NCBI GenBank assembly: GCA_040905445.1
Contig: JBBDRN010000041.1
Coordinates: 1 to 64,000 of the forward strand
Reading direction: 5' to 3'
DNA: 64,000 bases
Source: SKPT01 sp040905445
Lineage (GTDB): Bacteria > Planctomycetota > Phycisphaerae > Phycisphaerales > Phycisphaeraceae
Below are positions 38,577 through 47,257 of the stretch, one piece after another (positions within the stretch are counted from its first letter, which is position 1; each line of letters opens with the position of its first letter). The notes beneath the pieces were generated by a model. The model saw only the letters and a list, made by a program, of their open reading frames with translations. It did no database searches and was not told the DNA's origin. The translations under genes were made by a program, and so were the position numbers.

Positions 38577-39626
38577 CTACCGGAAGATCACCAGCACGAC
38601 GAGGACGACGAGCACCAGCAGCGCCAGGGCCGCGGCGACGAGCGCGAGCATGACGCGATCGCCGCTGAGCGTGGCGAGAGGCGACGGTCGGCGGTCGGTT
38701 GCCGGCCGCGCCGCCGCGGACGCGGAAGGGACAGGTGCGCTGTAGCGGGCGTGGACGCCTTGGATGAAGCCGGCGTCGAGATCGTAGGGGATCGAGCTGA
38801 CGAGCGGGACGCGGGCCGGCGAGGCGAGCAGGGCGAACGCGGCGTCGGCGTTGAGCGGGCCGGCGACGGTGTCGACCCAGGCATGGTCGGGCGAGCCGAT
38901 CAGCGTCAGCGGCCCGCTGCCCAGTTCGGCACGGACGATCGGCCACCAGTGACGCAGGGCTGGCCAGCCGGGCGCCTCGGCCGCGGGCAGACGGAAGCTG
39001 ACGGTCGTCGCGTCGGTCGTCAGGCGCTGGCGCTCGCGCGTCAGGTGATAGATGACGCGATCGAAGCCCACCTCGCCATCGCACGCGGTCCGCGCAATCG
39101 CGGCCGCGTCCACCAGCGACGGCTCGGGCGACGGCAGCGTCGCGGCCGGCGCGCGGGCGATGGCCTGCTGGCAGGCGGCGACCGCCTCACGCACCGCGTC
39201 GGATTGGACGGCGGCCTCGCACCCGGCCTTGAGCTGCTCGAGGTATGCGCCGGCGTGATCGATCGCCACCGTCAGGGGGACCGAGCCGGGCAACTGCGCG
39301 CAGACGACCATCGGGTAGGCGCGTCGGCCGACGCCGTCCGAGGAGGACCAGAGCCGCCCGACGACCAGGTGGCTCTGGCGGCGCATGAGGAACAGGTGGT
39401 TGAACCCGGGCAGCTTGTCGCGGGCGTCCAGGTGCTGCCAACTGCCGCCGTTGATGTTGCCGGCGATGGCGTCGAGGTAGAGTTCGCGTTTGATCTGGAC
39501 GAGCAGGGCCGTGTTGAGGCCGATGTCCTCGATGTGGTCGTCCCACCCCGGGTGCTTGCCGAAGGCGGCCACGACGGCCAGGTCGCCCGCCGGCGCGGCG
39601 CTCGTGTTGCCTTGGTCGCTGAACAT
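38577..39626 (-). CDS. tagF: T6SS-associated TagF-like protein with C-terminal membrane anchor
   Basis: 349 residues. The start Phe-Gly-Lys-His-Pro-Gly-Trp-Asp-Asp-His and the following Arg-Arg-Gln-Ser-His-Leu-Val-Val-Gly-Arg-Leu match the TagF (DUF2094) family. In Pseudomonas and Agrobacterium, TagF is a post-translational repressor of T6SS assembly that counters the threonine-phosphorylation pathway. The last about 25 residues are a hydrophobic Val/Leu span, which is unusual for TagF and would anchor it in the membrane near TssM/TssL. It is the last gene of the operon. Confidence 0.82.
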   Translation of the reverse strand: MFSDQGNTSAAPAGDLAVVAAFGKHPGWDDHIEDIGLNTALLVQIKRELYLDAIAGNINGGSWQHLDARDKLPGFNHLFLMRRQSHLVVGRLWSSSDGVGRRAYPMVVCAQLPGSVPLTVAIDHAGAYLEQLKAGCEAAVQSDAVREAVAACQQAIARAPAATLPSPEPSLVDAAAIARTACDGEVGFDRVIYHLTRERQRLTTDATTVSFRLPAAEAPGWPALRHWWPIVRAELGSGPLTLIGSPDHAWVDTVAGPLNADAAFALLASPARVPLVSSIPYDLDAGFIQGVHARYSAPVPSASAAARPATDRRPSPLATLSGDRVMLALVAAALALLVLVVLVVLVIFR

Positions 39627-39723
39627 GCGAAAGGGGTGCTTCCTCGTCGGCCTGCCGCCGCGCGGATGGCGTCGGGCGCATGGTCGCGGTCGGCGGCGGC
39701 GGAGTGGCGTGCGCCGACCGGGC

Positions 39724-42700
39724 TCAAGGCTGGGGCCAGGCCTCGGGCGACGGCATCGGCCGATCAAAGCGCAGCCCGAGCCAGTAAAAGAAGACCTGCT
39801 CTTCGGTGGCCGCGGGCGCGTCATCGGCGTCGTCGGCGTCGTCGGCTTCAACGTCCGGTGCCGGCAGGACCACGCGCAGCGGAAGCCTCCAGAGCGGCGG
39901 GCCGTCGTCCTGCTCGTTTTCTTCGTAGACCACGCCCGGCTGCAGCGTCGCCGCCAGCACGCCGAACGGCGCGTCGAAGCTCACCTCGGCAGCCGGCTCG
40001 GCATCGTCGTCCAAGCGGAAGAAACGCAGCGTGAACGGCTCGCCCGCGGGCACGTGCAAGCGGGCCGACCGCTCTGGATCGTCCGCGCCCCGCTGCGTCG
40101 TACGCAGCTCGCCGGCGATCTCGACGTAACGGAACGGCCGAATCGCCGCCTCGGCCTCCTCCGGCCAGTCCGGCGCGTTGAACTGGTCGCTCGCCGGCAG
40201 CAGGAAGAGCTCGGCTTCGAGCGGCTGTTCGGCATCGGTCAGCGCCAGCGCGATGCGCGTGATGCTGCGAAGCCAGCGCGTCTCGTCCTCGACGATGATC
40301 TCCGCGCCGGAGATGCGGCCAAGCTGGTGGTCGACGCGGTCCAGCCCCGTCCGCGCGCCGGCGCCGATGCGGCTGGGCTCCTCGTCGTCCAGCCGCCCGA
40401 TCATCGCCTGGAGGTGCGCGGCGTCGGCGGCGGCAGTGCGGATCTGCTCCATCGTCAGGTGCTCGGAGCCCGGCAGGTTGTAAAGCGGAAAGCCCCGGTG
40501 CTCGCCGCGCAGACGCGCCTTGGCGTCTTCCGCCACGTGCGCGCCTTCGTCGGCGATGGCTTCCAGCGCCACGCGGACCAGCTCGCTCCAGTAGCGCAGC
40601 GGCGCCTCGGAGGGGTCGTCGGCGTAGACGATGCCGCCAAGCAGGTCGCGGCGGAAGTCGCTGGGCGTCATCCGCTTGAGCCCGACGACGCCGGCTTCGA
40701 TGTCCAGCTCCCCATCGCGCGTCCGAGCGGTGAGGTTGAGCCAGTGGCGCACGACGTCGTTGCAGATCTCGTCGAACCCGCGCCGCGTGTGCGTGAGCTG
40801 CCCGGTGGCGTGGGCGATCAGTTCGTCGCGCTCGGGGCCGGTGAGGAAACGCTCGGGCACGCGCTGCAGCGCGAGCGCGACCTGGTCCGCCAAACTCGCG
40901 AGCTCGGGCTGAACGACCTCGGCGCGCAGCGTGCTGAGTCTCTCGTAAAGCTCCGTCCAGTCCCCGTCCGGGGCCGGGCTTGCGTCCTCGAGGACGCCCT
41001 GCGACCAGTAGGCGATGTACCGCTGGACGTAGGGCTGGACAACGCGGCGCTCGGCGTCGCGCACGCGCGGGTCGAGGGTTTCGGCGTCGAGCAGGCGCGA
41101 CGCCGCGTCCGCGCCGGGTTCGGCGCGGTCCGCCAGCGCCGCCCAACTGCCCGCAAGGCGGCGGAACGCCTCCGGGTGAAGCCCCGCCGGGAACGCGGCC
41201 TGCCCGCTGAAGCGTTGTGACAGCGGGATCCGCGGCGGGGTCCAGGTGCCCGCTGCTTGCGCGGCGGTGAGGTCGGCCTCGGCGATCGCGCTCTCCAGCG
41301 CGTCCGCGTCGGCGGGCAGCCGCGCGAGTGTGCGCTCCAGCAGATGCGTGCGGTTGGCGCGCCCGGCCAGGCGCAGCCCCCAGCGCGCGGTCTCGGCGGC
41401 GGCATCCAGCGACGCATCGTCCGCCAGCGCGTGGCGGTCGGTGATGCGAGACTCGGCCGCGGTGGCGGTCGACTCGATCGCCTCCAACAGATCCGCGACG
41501 TTGGTCAGCGTCACCTGCGGCGGATCGTCGCCGAAGAACGCGTCATCTGCATCACGGTACATCGCCAGGCGAATCTGGTAGGCCACGCCCGCTTCATCGC
41601 GGCGCATCGCGCGGTTGGCGGTCATCAGGCTGCCGTGCAGCCGCTCGACGTCATCCACGATACCCGCGAAGCGATCGTCCGCTGCCGCGCGGGTCGCGTC
41701 GCGGCTTGCCTGCAGTCGGCCGCGCAGGTCGTCGGCGTCGGCGTCAACGTCCGCGCCGGGCGGCAACTGGTCGATCAGCGCGCTGAACTGCCGGTCGATG
41801 CGATCATGCAGCTCGCGCTCGGCGGCGGCGAGCAGGTCGGCGACCGCCTCGTCGGGCTCGAAGCCCTGGTCCTTGAGCGACGCCACCGCACCATCCAGTG
41901 CCACGCCCGCATCGTGAACCGCGGCAAACCGCTCGTGCCACGCCTCGGTGCCCTGCCGCGCGCGGTCGTCGCCGTAGCGATCGGGAAGGCCGAGCAGCGC
42001 GGTCTCGGCGTCGGCGAAGTCCACCATCGCGGCCCGCAGGTCCTCCAGATCACTGAGCAGGCTCGCCGGGTCCGCGCCGGCCTGGTACTGGAAATCGGTG
42101 AACGCGGTGATGCCGCGCGCCAGCAGCGGCTCGACGTTCAGGCTCGCGAGCACGGCCGCGGCGGTGCGATGCCGCCGGCCCGCGAGCTCGCGACCGGCGT
42201 AGGTGTCGGCGAGGATCTGCTCGAGGCCTCGCGCGTCCGCGTCGCTGGCGAAGCGCTCGTACTCCGCCTCATCGAGCAGCACGCGCAGCAGCGGCGATAG
42301 CGACACGAGCGGTGGCGCGTCGGCCACTGGCGCCTGCTCCTGGCTGAACGTGTGCAGCCGCAGAAGCTGCGCGAGCGCGGCCGTGGCGTCGGGCGACCAG
42401 CTCGCCCCGTCGAGATCGCGCAGCTTTTCCGCGACGCCTTCGACCACGGGCGTGAGCATCAGCTCGCGGACGAGCGCGTCGTGGGCTTCGAAGCGCTGGT
42501 CGTGCAGCAGGTCGCGGTCGAGGCCCGCGACGAGGCGGAAGACCGCGGGCACTTCGATGCCGGCGCTCGCGAGGCGCAGCGACAGGTCGGGCAGGCCGGC
42601 GACGGAGATATCCTCGCCTTCGTGCTCCAGGGCGTGTTCGTGGCCGTTGTACGCGTAAACGCCCGTGCCGGCGCGGCGTTCGCCGGCGAGCGGGGGCAGG

Positions 42701-44166
42701 TCGGGCAGCGCGGCGGCCAGCCGGTCCCACGCTTCGCTGTGGCCGCCTACGCGGTCCTGGAACGCGCCGAAGCTGAACCACGTGAGCACGCACAGGGCAA
42801 GCACGGCGACGCTGCCGGCCCCAAGCAGTGCGGCGCGGCGCTGCTGGCGCAGGCGGCGCGTGTTGCCCGCGCGCGTGACGAGCCGGCTTTCCTTGAAGAT
42901 CTTGTTGAGGAACAGGTCGCGCAGGAAGTACGCCCGGTCGCGCTCCCAGGGCCGATCCTCCGGCAGGTCTTCCGGCGCCACTCCGAGGGCTTCCGCGAGC
43001 ATGCTGTCGAGGGCCTTGCCTTCGCGCAGCGACGAGGTGAAGTAGATGCCGCGCAGAAACAGCGGCTTGGCGGACCATTCACCGGTGACGAAGACCGAAC
43101 CGAGGTACTGCTGCAGCCGCGGCGCCAGGCGCTGGAAGCTGTCGGTGAAGTCGTAGAGGCTGTCGACCTGGTCGATGCGGCGCGTCTCGGCGTCCTCGCC
43201 GGCACTGACGGGGTCGAGCAGCAGGCTCATGCGGCGCTGCTCGAGCCGCTGGCGGACGGTGCGCAGGTATTCGTCGATCTGCTCGGGCTGGAAGGGGTCG
43301 TCGAGCGCGCCGGGGTTGGACCAGCCGAACATCTGGTGCTGGAGGTCGATGTCGTCGATGCCGTCGAAGAACTCGCGGAAGCCGGCGATCAGGTCGCACT
43401 TGGTGACGATGACGAAAACGGGGAAGCGCACTTCGAGCGTCCGCTGGATGTTGGCGAGCTGGACGGCGATCTGGCCGGCTTTTTTCTGAATCTCCTCGCT
43501 CGAGTCGCTGATGAGGCTGTCGGCGGGGATGACGAGCATCAGGCCGTTGACCGGGCAGTTGGGGCGCGTGCGGTTGAGCAGGCGCAGGAACTCGTTCCAC
43601 TCGCTGGTCGTCCCGGGCGTGACCTGCTCGAACATGAGCCGGCCGGCGGTGTCGAGGATGACGGCGTGGTTGGTGAACCACCAGTTCATGTTGATCGTGC
43701 CGCCCGTGCCCTGCAGCGTGTCCTGCAGCCCCGGCGGGAACGGGACGTTGGAGCGGCGCAGCACCTCGGTCTTTCCCGAGCCCGGCTCGCCGGCGATCAT
43801 GTACCAGGGCAGGCTGTAGAGGTCCTTGCCCGCGGCGCGAAAGGTGGCGACGCCCTGCTCGAAGGCGCGGCGCAGGTCGTCGAGCCGGGCGCGCTGGTTG
43901 ACGTCGCTGATGTCCTTGGGCGTCGACCCGGTGCTCGCGACGACCTCCTTCTCAAAGGGATCGGCCTTGCGCTTCTCGCGCCAGCGCAGGACGGCGTGGT
44001 AGACGACCAGCAGCAGGGCGATGAGCAGGACGCCGAGCAGCATGACCCACCAGAGGCGGGGGTAGATGGCGGTGATGACGGCGACGACGCCCACGCCGGC
44101 GACGCCGAGAGCGCCGAGCTTGGCGGCGGGGGACAGGTCGCTGAATGCTGAGGCCAGCCGATGCAT
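39724..44166 (-). CDS. tssM: T6SS inner-membrane complex protein TssM (IcmF)
   Basis: 1480 residues, longer than the usual 1100-1300. The N-terminal part has two membrane spans (about 15-60) and a cytoplasmic NTPase-like domain with Gly-Glu-Pro-Gly-Ser-Gly-Lys-Thr near residue 125. A third span at about 450-475 is followed by a periplasmic region of about 1000 residues. TssM links the inner and outer membrane parts of the T6SS channel. The C-terminal beta domain that contacts TssJ is present by length. It follows tssL by 23 bases. Confidence 0.95.
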   Translation of the reverse strand: MHRLASAFSDLSPAAKLGALGVAGVGVVAVITAIYPRLWWVMLLGVLLIALLLVVYHAVLRWREKRKADPFEKEVVASTGSTPKDISDVNQRARLDDLRRAFEQGVATFRAAGKDLYSLPWYMIAGEPGSGKTEVLRRSNVPFPPGLQDTLQGTGGTINMNWWFTNHAVILDTAGRLMFEQVTPGTTSEWNEFLRLLNRTRPNCPVNGLMLVIPADSLISDSSEEIQKKAGQIAVQLANIQRTLEVRFPVFVIVTKCDLIAGFREFFDGIDDIDLQHQMFGWSNPGALDDPFQPEQIDEYLRTVRQRLEQRRMSLLLDPVSAGEDAETRRIDQVDSLYDFTDSFQRLAPRLQQYLGSVFVTGEWSAKPLFLRGIYFTSSLREGKALDSMLAEALGVAPEDLPEDRPWERDRAYFLRDLFLNKIFKESRLVTRAGNTRRLRQQRRAALLGAGSVAVLALCVLTWFSFGAFQDRVGGHSEAWDRLAAALPDLPPLAGERRAGTGVYAYNGHEHALEHEGEDISVAGLPDLSLRLASAGIEVPAVFRLVAGLDRDLLHDQRFEAHDALVRELMLTPVVEGVAEKLRDLDGASWSPDATAALAQLLRLHTFSQEQAPVADAPPLVSLSPLLRVLLDEAEYERFASDADARGLEQILADTYAGRELAGRRHRTAAAVLASLNVEPLLARGITAFTDFQYQAGADPASLLSDLEDLRAAMVDFADAETALLGLPDRYGDDRARQGTEAWHERFAAVHDAGVALDGAVASLKDQGFEPDEAVADLLAAAERELHDRIDRQFSALIDQLPPGADVDADADDLRGRLQASRDATRAAADDRFAGIVDDVERLHGSLMTANRAMRRDEAGVAYQIRLAMYRDADDAFFGDDPPQVTLTNVADLLEAIESTATAAESRITDRHALADDASLDAAAETARWGLRLAGRANRTHLLERTLARLPADADALESAIAEADLTAAQAAGTWTPPRIPLSQRFSGQAAFPAGLHPEAFRRLAGSWAALADRAEPGADAASRLLDAETLDPRVRDAERRVVQPYVQRYIAYWSQGVLEDASPAPDGDWTELYERLSTLRAEVVQPELASLADQVALALQRVPERFLTGPERDELIAHATGQLTHTRRGFDEICNDVVRHWLNLTARTRDGELDIEAGVVGLKRMTPSDFRRDLLGGIVYADDPSEAPLRYWSELVRVALEAIADEGAHVAEDAKARLRGEHRGFPLYNLPGSEHLTMEQIRTAAADAAHLQAMIGRLDDEEPSRIGAGARTGLDRVDHQLGRISGAEIIVEDETRWLRSITRIALALTDAEQPLEAELFLLPASDQFNAPDWPEEAEAAIRPFRYVEIAGELRTTQRGADDPERSARLHVPAGEPFTLRFFRLDDDAEPAAEVSFDAPFGVLAATLQPGVVYEENEQDDGPPLWRLPLRVVLPAPDVEADDADDADDAPAATEEQVFFYWLGLRFDRPMPSPEAWPQP

Positions 44167-44189
44167 GCGTCACTCCAGGGGGTTCGCGG

Positions 44190-44882
44190 TCATCCGCCGC
44201 CGGCGACGATGGACAGGGCCTGCGCCAGATCGCCCGAGGCGACGCGGTACAGGTAGACGCTCGCGCCGAAGAGCACGACCACGAGGCCGGCGAAGACGAT
44301 GCCGATGCCCATCAGCGATGTGCCGGGCGTTTCGATGAGGTCGCTGGTGTCGAGCTGCTCGTAGGCGTCGGGGCAGAGTCGACCGCCGTCGTCCGTCATG
44401 CCGCGCTTGCGCAGCCGGGCGGAGATTTCCAGCATTTTCTTGCGCAGGTATTCGTGCTGGCCGGTGTACAGCCCCGCGAAGCCGAGGCCCATGCAGGTGT
44501 AGTAGACCTCCAGCCGGTCCGCGGCCGGCTCGCCCGGGTCGGCGAGCGTCTCGTTGAGCAGGTCGAAGAAGCGCTCGTCGCCCGCCAGCTCGTTGTAGAG
44601 CTCGCGCGCCAGCGCCGGCCAGCGGTTGGCGTAGCTCAGCGCGCTCTCGTAGACGAAGTTGTCGACGAAGAACGCGAGCACCAGCAGCAACCTGCCTTTG
44701 CCCTCCGGGTCGAACTGCTGCTTGAGGTCCGGGTCGGCCTCCGCCTCGTGCTGGATCCGCTCCAGGTGGCTGGTCAGCTCGGCGCGCACGTGCGCCATCT
44801 CCGGCTCGGCGCCCTTGCGCGCCGAGCGGTTGACGCGGCAGACGTAGGTGAACAGCGGCTCGGCCAGTGTGCGGGGCTTCAT
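44190..44882 (-). CDS. tssL: T6SS inner-membrane protein TssL (DotU)
   Basis: 230 residues. The DotU domain (about 5-190) is cytoplasmic and ends with one membrane span (about 198-222). The segments Phe-Val-Asp-Asn-Phe-Val-Tyr and Tyr-Thr-Cys-Met-Gly-Leu-Gly-Phe-Ala-Gly-Leu-Tyr are typical. There is no C-terminal peptidoglycan-binding domain. It lies between tssK (3 bases) and tssM. Confidence 0.94.
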   Translation of the reverse strand: MKPRTLAEPLFTYVCRVNRSARKGAEPEMAHVRAELTSHLERIQHEAEADPDLKQQFDPEGKGRLLLVLAFFVDNFVYESALSYANRWPALARELYNELAGDERFFDLLNETLADPGEPAADRLEVYYTCMGLGFAGLYTGQHEYLRKKMLEISARLRKRGMTDDGGRLCPDAYEQLDTSDLIETPGTSLMGIGIVFAGLVVVLFGASVYLYRVASGDLAQALSIVAGGG

Positions 44883-44885
44883 GGC

Positions 44886-46256
44886 CTAGGCGTTCTCCGG
44901 CGCGAGGGTCATGTAGAGCGAAAGCTGGAAGTCCGAGTTTTCCTGGTCCGGCCAGACGGCGGCGACCGCCTTGTCCGCGAGGATGCGCTCCCACATCCGC
45001 GCCGACTCCTCACGCAGCAGCCGAAAGTAGTGCAGGTCCGCACGCGACGGCAGGCCCAGCGGCGGATGCCGCTCCTCCTGCAGCTTCACGCCATAGATCG
45101 CCCGCCCCGCCAGCGCCGCGGGCATCAGCTTGAAGCGGTCGGCGTCCTCCACCAGCGCGGCGACGGCCTGCGGGTCCTGCCGCGTCTGCACCGCCAGAAA
45201 ATACTGCGTCGGGTCCGCCAGGTGCCGGTCTTCCAGGGCGGCGATGAGTCCGTTGCCGTCCGCCTCGAAGCCGACGCGCAGCCACGGCTCGCTGACCGCG
45301 CCGCCGAGCAGCGAGCGCAGCTTCTCGTTGATTGCGGCGAAGGCGGCGAGCGGCTCGTGGTGGTCGTAGCGTGGCACGTCGAACACGTCGTTGCCCGGGT
45401 TCAGCGCCGCCAGCTCGCCGAGCATCTCGCGCAGCGCCAGGTACATCGCCAGCGGCGTCATCGATGGCAGTTCGGCGAGCGTCGCCAGGCCTGCCGCGTA
45501 GCGGTTGAGCGTCCGCAGGCGCATCACCTGCTCGAGCTGCATGCCCCGCATCGTCTCGATGCTGAAGCCCCCGCGCGTCATCTGCACCACCAGCGCCTGC
45601 CGGGCGGCGCTGACCTGGTTGGACAGGTCGCGGACCATGTCGCGCAGCACGACTGAGCCCGAGAGCGTCATGCAGGGCGGGACGAACTCCGGGTCCTGCT
45701 TCGGCGCGCCCGTCTCCTCGCCTGTGGCGTGGACGATGCGCAAGAGCGGCAGGACCTCCATGTCCGATGTGTCCTCGCCGTCGAGCACGAGCCGGGCGTT
45801 GACGCTGCGCAGGACGACGGGGTGGGGGTTCTCGCCGGTGTTCTCGTCCGGGCGGTCCGACTCCGTGAGTCGGTAGAGGCGCTTGATGCGCCACGGCTCG
45901 GTGCCGTCGTTCTCCACGGTGTTGGCCCGGTTGGGGTCCCACAAGGGCACGGCGAGGCTGATGGTGATCGGGTCGCTGGTGCTTTCGAACGCCCGCTTGA
46001 TCTCCAGCGTGGGCAGCGCGGCTTCCTCTGGGACGCGCAGCTCCACGCCGCTGGGCATGATCACGTGCAGGCGGTCGAAGCGGACGAGCATGTTCTCCAG
46101 CGCGTCGCGCGACAGCCGCGCGTCGACCACGCCCCACGGGTGGGGCATGAGCTGCGCCCGCAGGCCCGCGATCGCCTCGCCATGGGCGCGCGACATCGCC
46201 TGGAGATGGTGCGGCTGCAGGAACAGCCCTTCGTGCCAATGAACCTCGGCGGCCAT
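44886..46256 (-). CDS. tssK: T6SS baseplate adaptor TssK
   Basis: 456 residues. The N-terminal Val-His-Trp-His-Glu-Gly-Leu-Phe-Leu-Gln-Pro-His-His-Leu-Gln is the family signature. The family protein joins the baseplate to the TssL-TssM membrane complex. The length and the order with tssL and tssM are normal. Confidence 0.95.
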   Translation of the reverse strand: MAAEVHWHEGLFLQPHHLQAMSRAHGEAIAGLRAQLMPHPWGVVDARLSRDALENMLVRFDRLHVIMPSGVELRVPEEAALPTLEIKRAFESTSDPITISLAVPLWDPNRANTVENDGTEPWRIKRLYRLTESDRPDENTGENPHPVVLRSVNARLVLDGEDTSDMEVLPLLRIVHATGEETGAPKQDPEFVPPCMTLSGSVVLRDMVRDLSNQVSAARQALVVQMTRGGFSIETMRGMQLEQVMRLRTLNRYAAGLATLAELPSMTPLAMYLALREMLGELAALNPGNDVFDVPRYDHHEPLAAFAAINEKLRSLLGGAVSEPWLRVGFEADGNGLIAALEDRHLADPTQYFLAVQTRQDPQAVAALVEDADRFKLMPAALAGRAIYGVKLQEERHPPLGLPSRADLHYFRLLREESARMWERILADKAVAAVWPDQENSDFQLSLYMTLAPENA

Positions 46257-46275
46257 GGTGTCGTCCAGCAGGCGG

Positions 46276-47187
46276 TTAGCGGTTGAGTCCCTTGACCAGC
46301 GACGTCGTGTAGTCCGTGATGATCTGCTTGACCTCGCGCTCCATGGCGGCTTCGTCCATGGCTTCGGCGAGCTCCTTAAACTTGCGCCAGCACGCGACGT
46401 CCGCGCTTTCGTGCCATCGCTTGTCGTGGCGGGCGAGCGTCTCGATCTCCAGCGGGGCGAGCTTGCTCGCGTAGCGCGCGGTGAACTGCCGGCCGACCTG
46501 CCCGACGGCGGCGATCATGCCCGCGGCCATCTGCCGGACGCGCTCGAGCTCCTCGATGACCTGCGTGCGCGAGACGTCCTCGTCGCCCGCGACAAATGCG
46601 GAGAGCTGAACCTGCAGCCGGCGGTTCGAGAGCAGGTCCGACTTGGGCGCCAGCTCGCGCCACGTGCTGCGGACGATGCGCTCGAGGTTGATGGCAAACT
46701 CGGCGAGCTCGCCGGCGATCTGCAGCGTCCGCCGTGCGTCCACCGCGGCGTCGGCGGCGACCTGGAACTTTTCGCGCGCCTGCGCAGCCGCCTCCGCCGA
46801 CCAGCCCGCGCCTTCCTGCTCGGGCACAAGGTCCGCCCCGGCAAGGCGCTGGGCGATCGCCCGCCGCTGCTTGTCGTCCAGCCCCGCGGCCAGATCGACC
46901 AGGCGCGTGACGAGCACGGCGGGGTCGGAAAGCTCCTCGCTCTCGCCCGCGGCCGGCGTGGGGGGCTCGTCGTCGTTCTGCCAGGCGGGAAAGTGGGTCA
47001 TCAGTTCGCCCAGCGTCGCCTTGCGCTGCTCGGGCGACTGCGTGGCCAAGGCCCGGTCCAATTCCTCGGCCAGATGCTCCTGCCGCTCCGCGGCCGGGGC
47101 GTCCGCGAAGTCGACCTGCAGAAGCCGAAGTCGGCTTGCCAGGGCGGCGGGCGTCGGGCGGTTGGAGTCGGCGGTCGGGCTCATCAT
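46276..47187 (-). CDS. Unknown protein of the T6SS operon, 303 residues
   Basis: The protein is almost entirely helical and charged, with no signal peptide or membrane span. The C-terminal half has Ser-Thr-Trp-Arg-Glu-Leu-Ala-Pro-Lys-Ser and Phe-Val-Ala-Gly-Asp-Glu-Asp-Val-Ser, which weakly recall the C-terminal module of T6SS FHA-domain (TagH-type) proteins, but no FHA domain is visible. It sits between the kinase-like fusion and tssK, with 19 bases to tssK, so it is co-transcribed. It could replace the missing FHA partner of the kinase. An ATG one codon later is an alternative start. Confidence 0.65.
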   Translation of the reverse strand: MMSPTADSNRPTPAALASRLRLLQVDFADAPAAERQEHLAEELDRALATQSPEQRKATLGELMTHFPAWQNDDEPPTPAAGESEELSDPAVLVTRLVDLAAGLDDKQRRAIAQRLAGADLVPEQEGAGWSAEAAAQAREKFQVAADAAVDARRTLQIAGELAEFAINLERIVRSTWRELAPKSDLLSNRRLQVQLSAFVAGDEDVSRTQVIEELERVRQMAAGMIAAVGQVGRQFTARYASKLAPLEIETLARHDKRWHESADVACWRKFKELAEAMDEAAMEREVKQIITDYTTSLVKGLNR

Positions 47188-47257
47188 TCACCCCTGGGCA
47201 GAGAGACGCGCGCGGCGGCGGCGCGGAGGTGCGTCCAATATACGTGTGAGCATGTGT

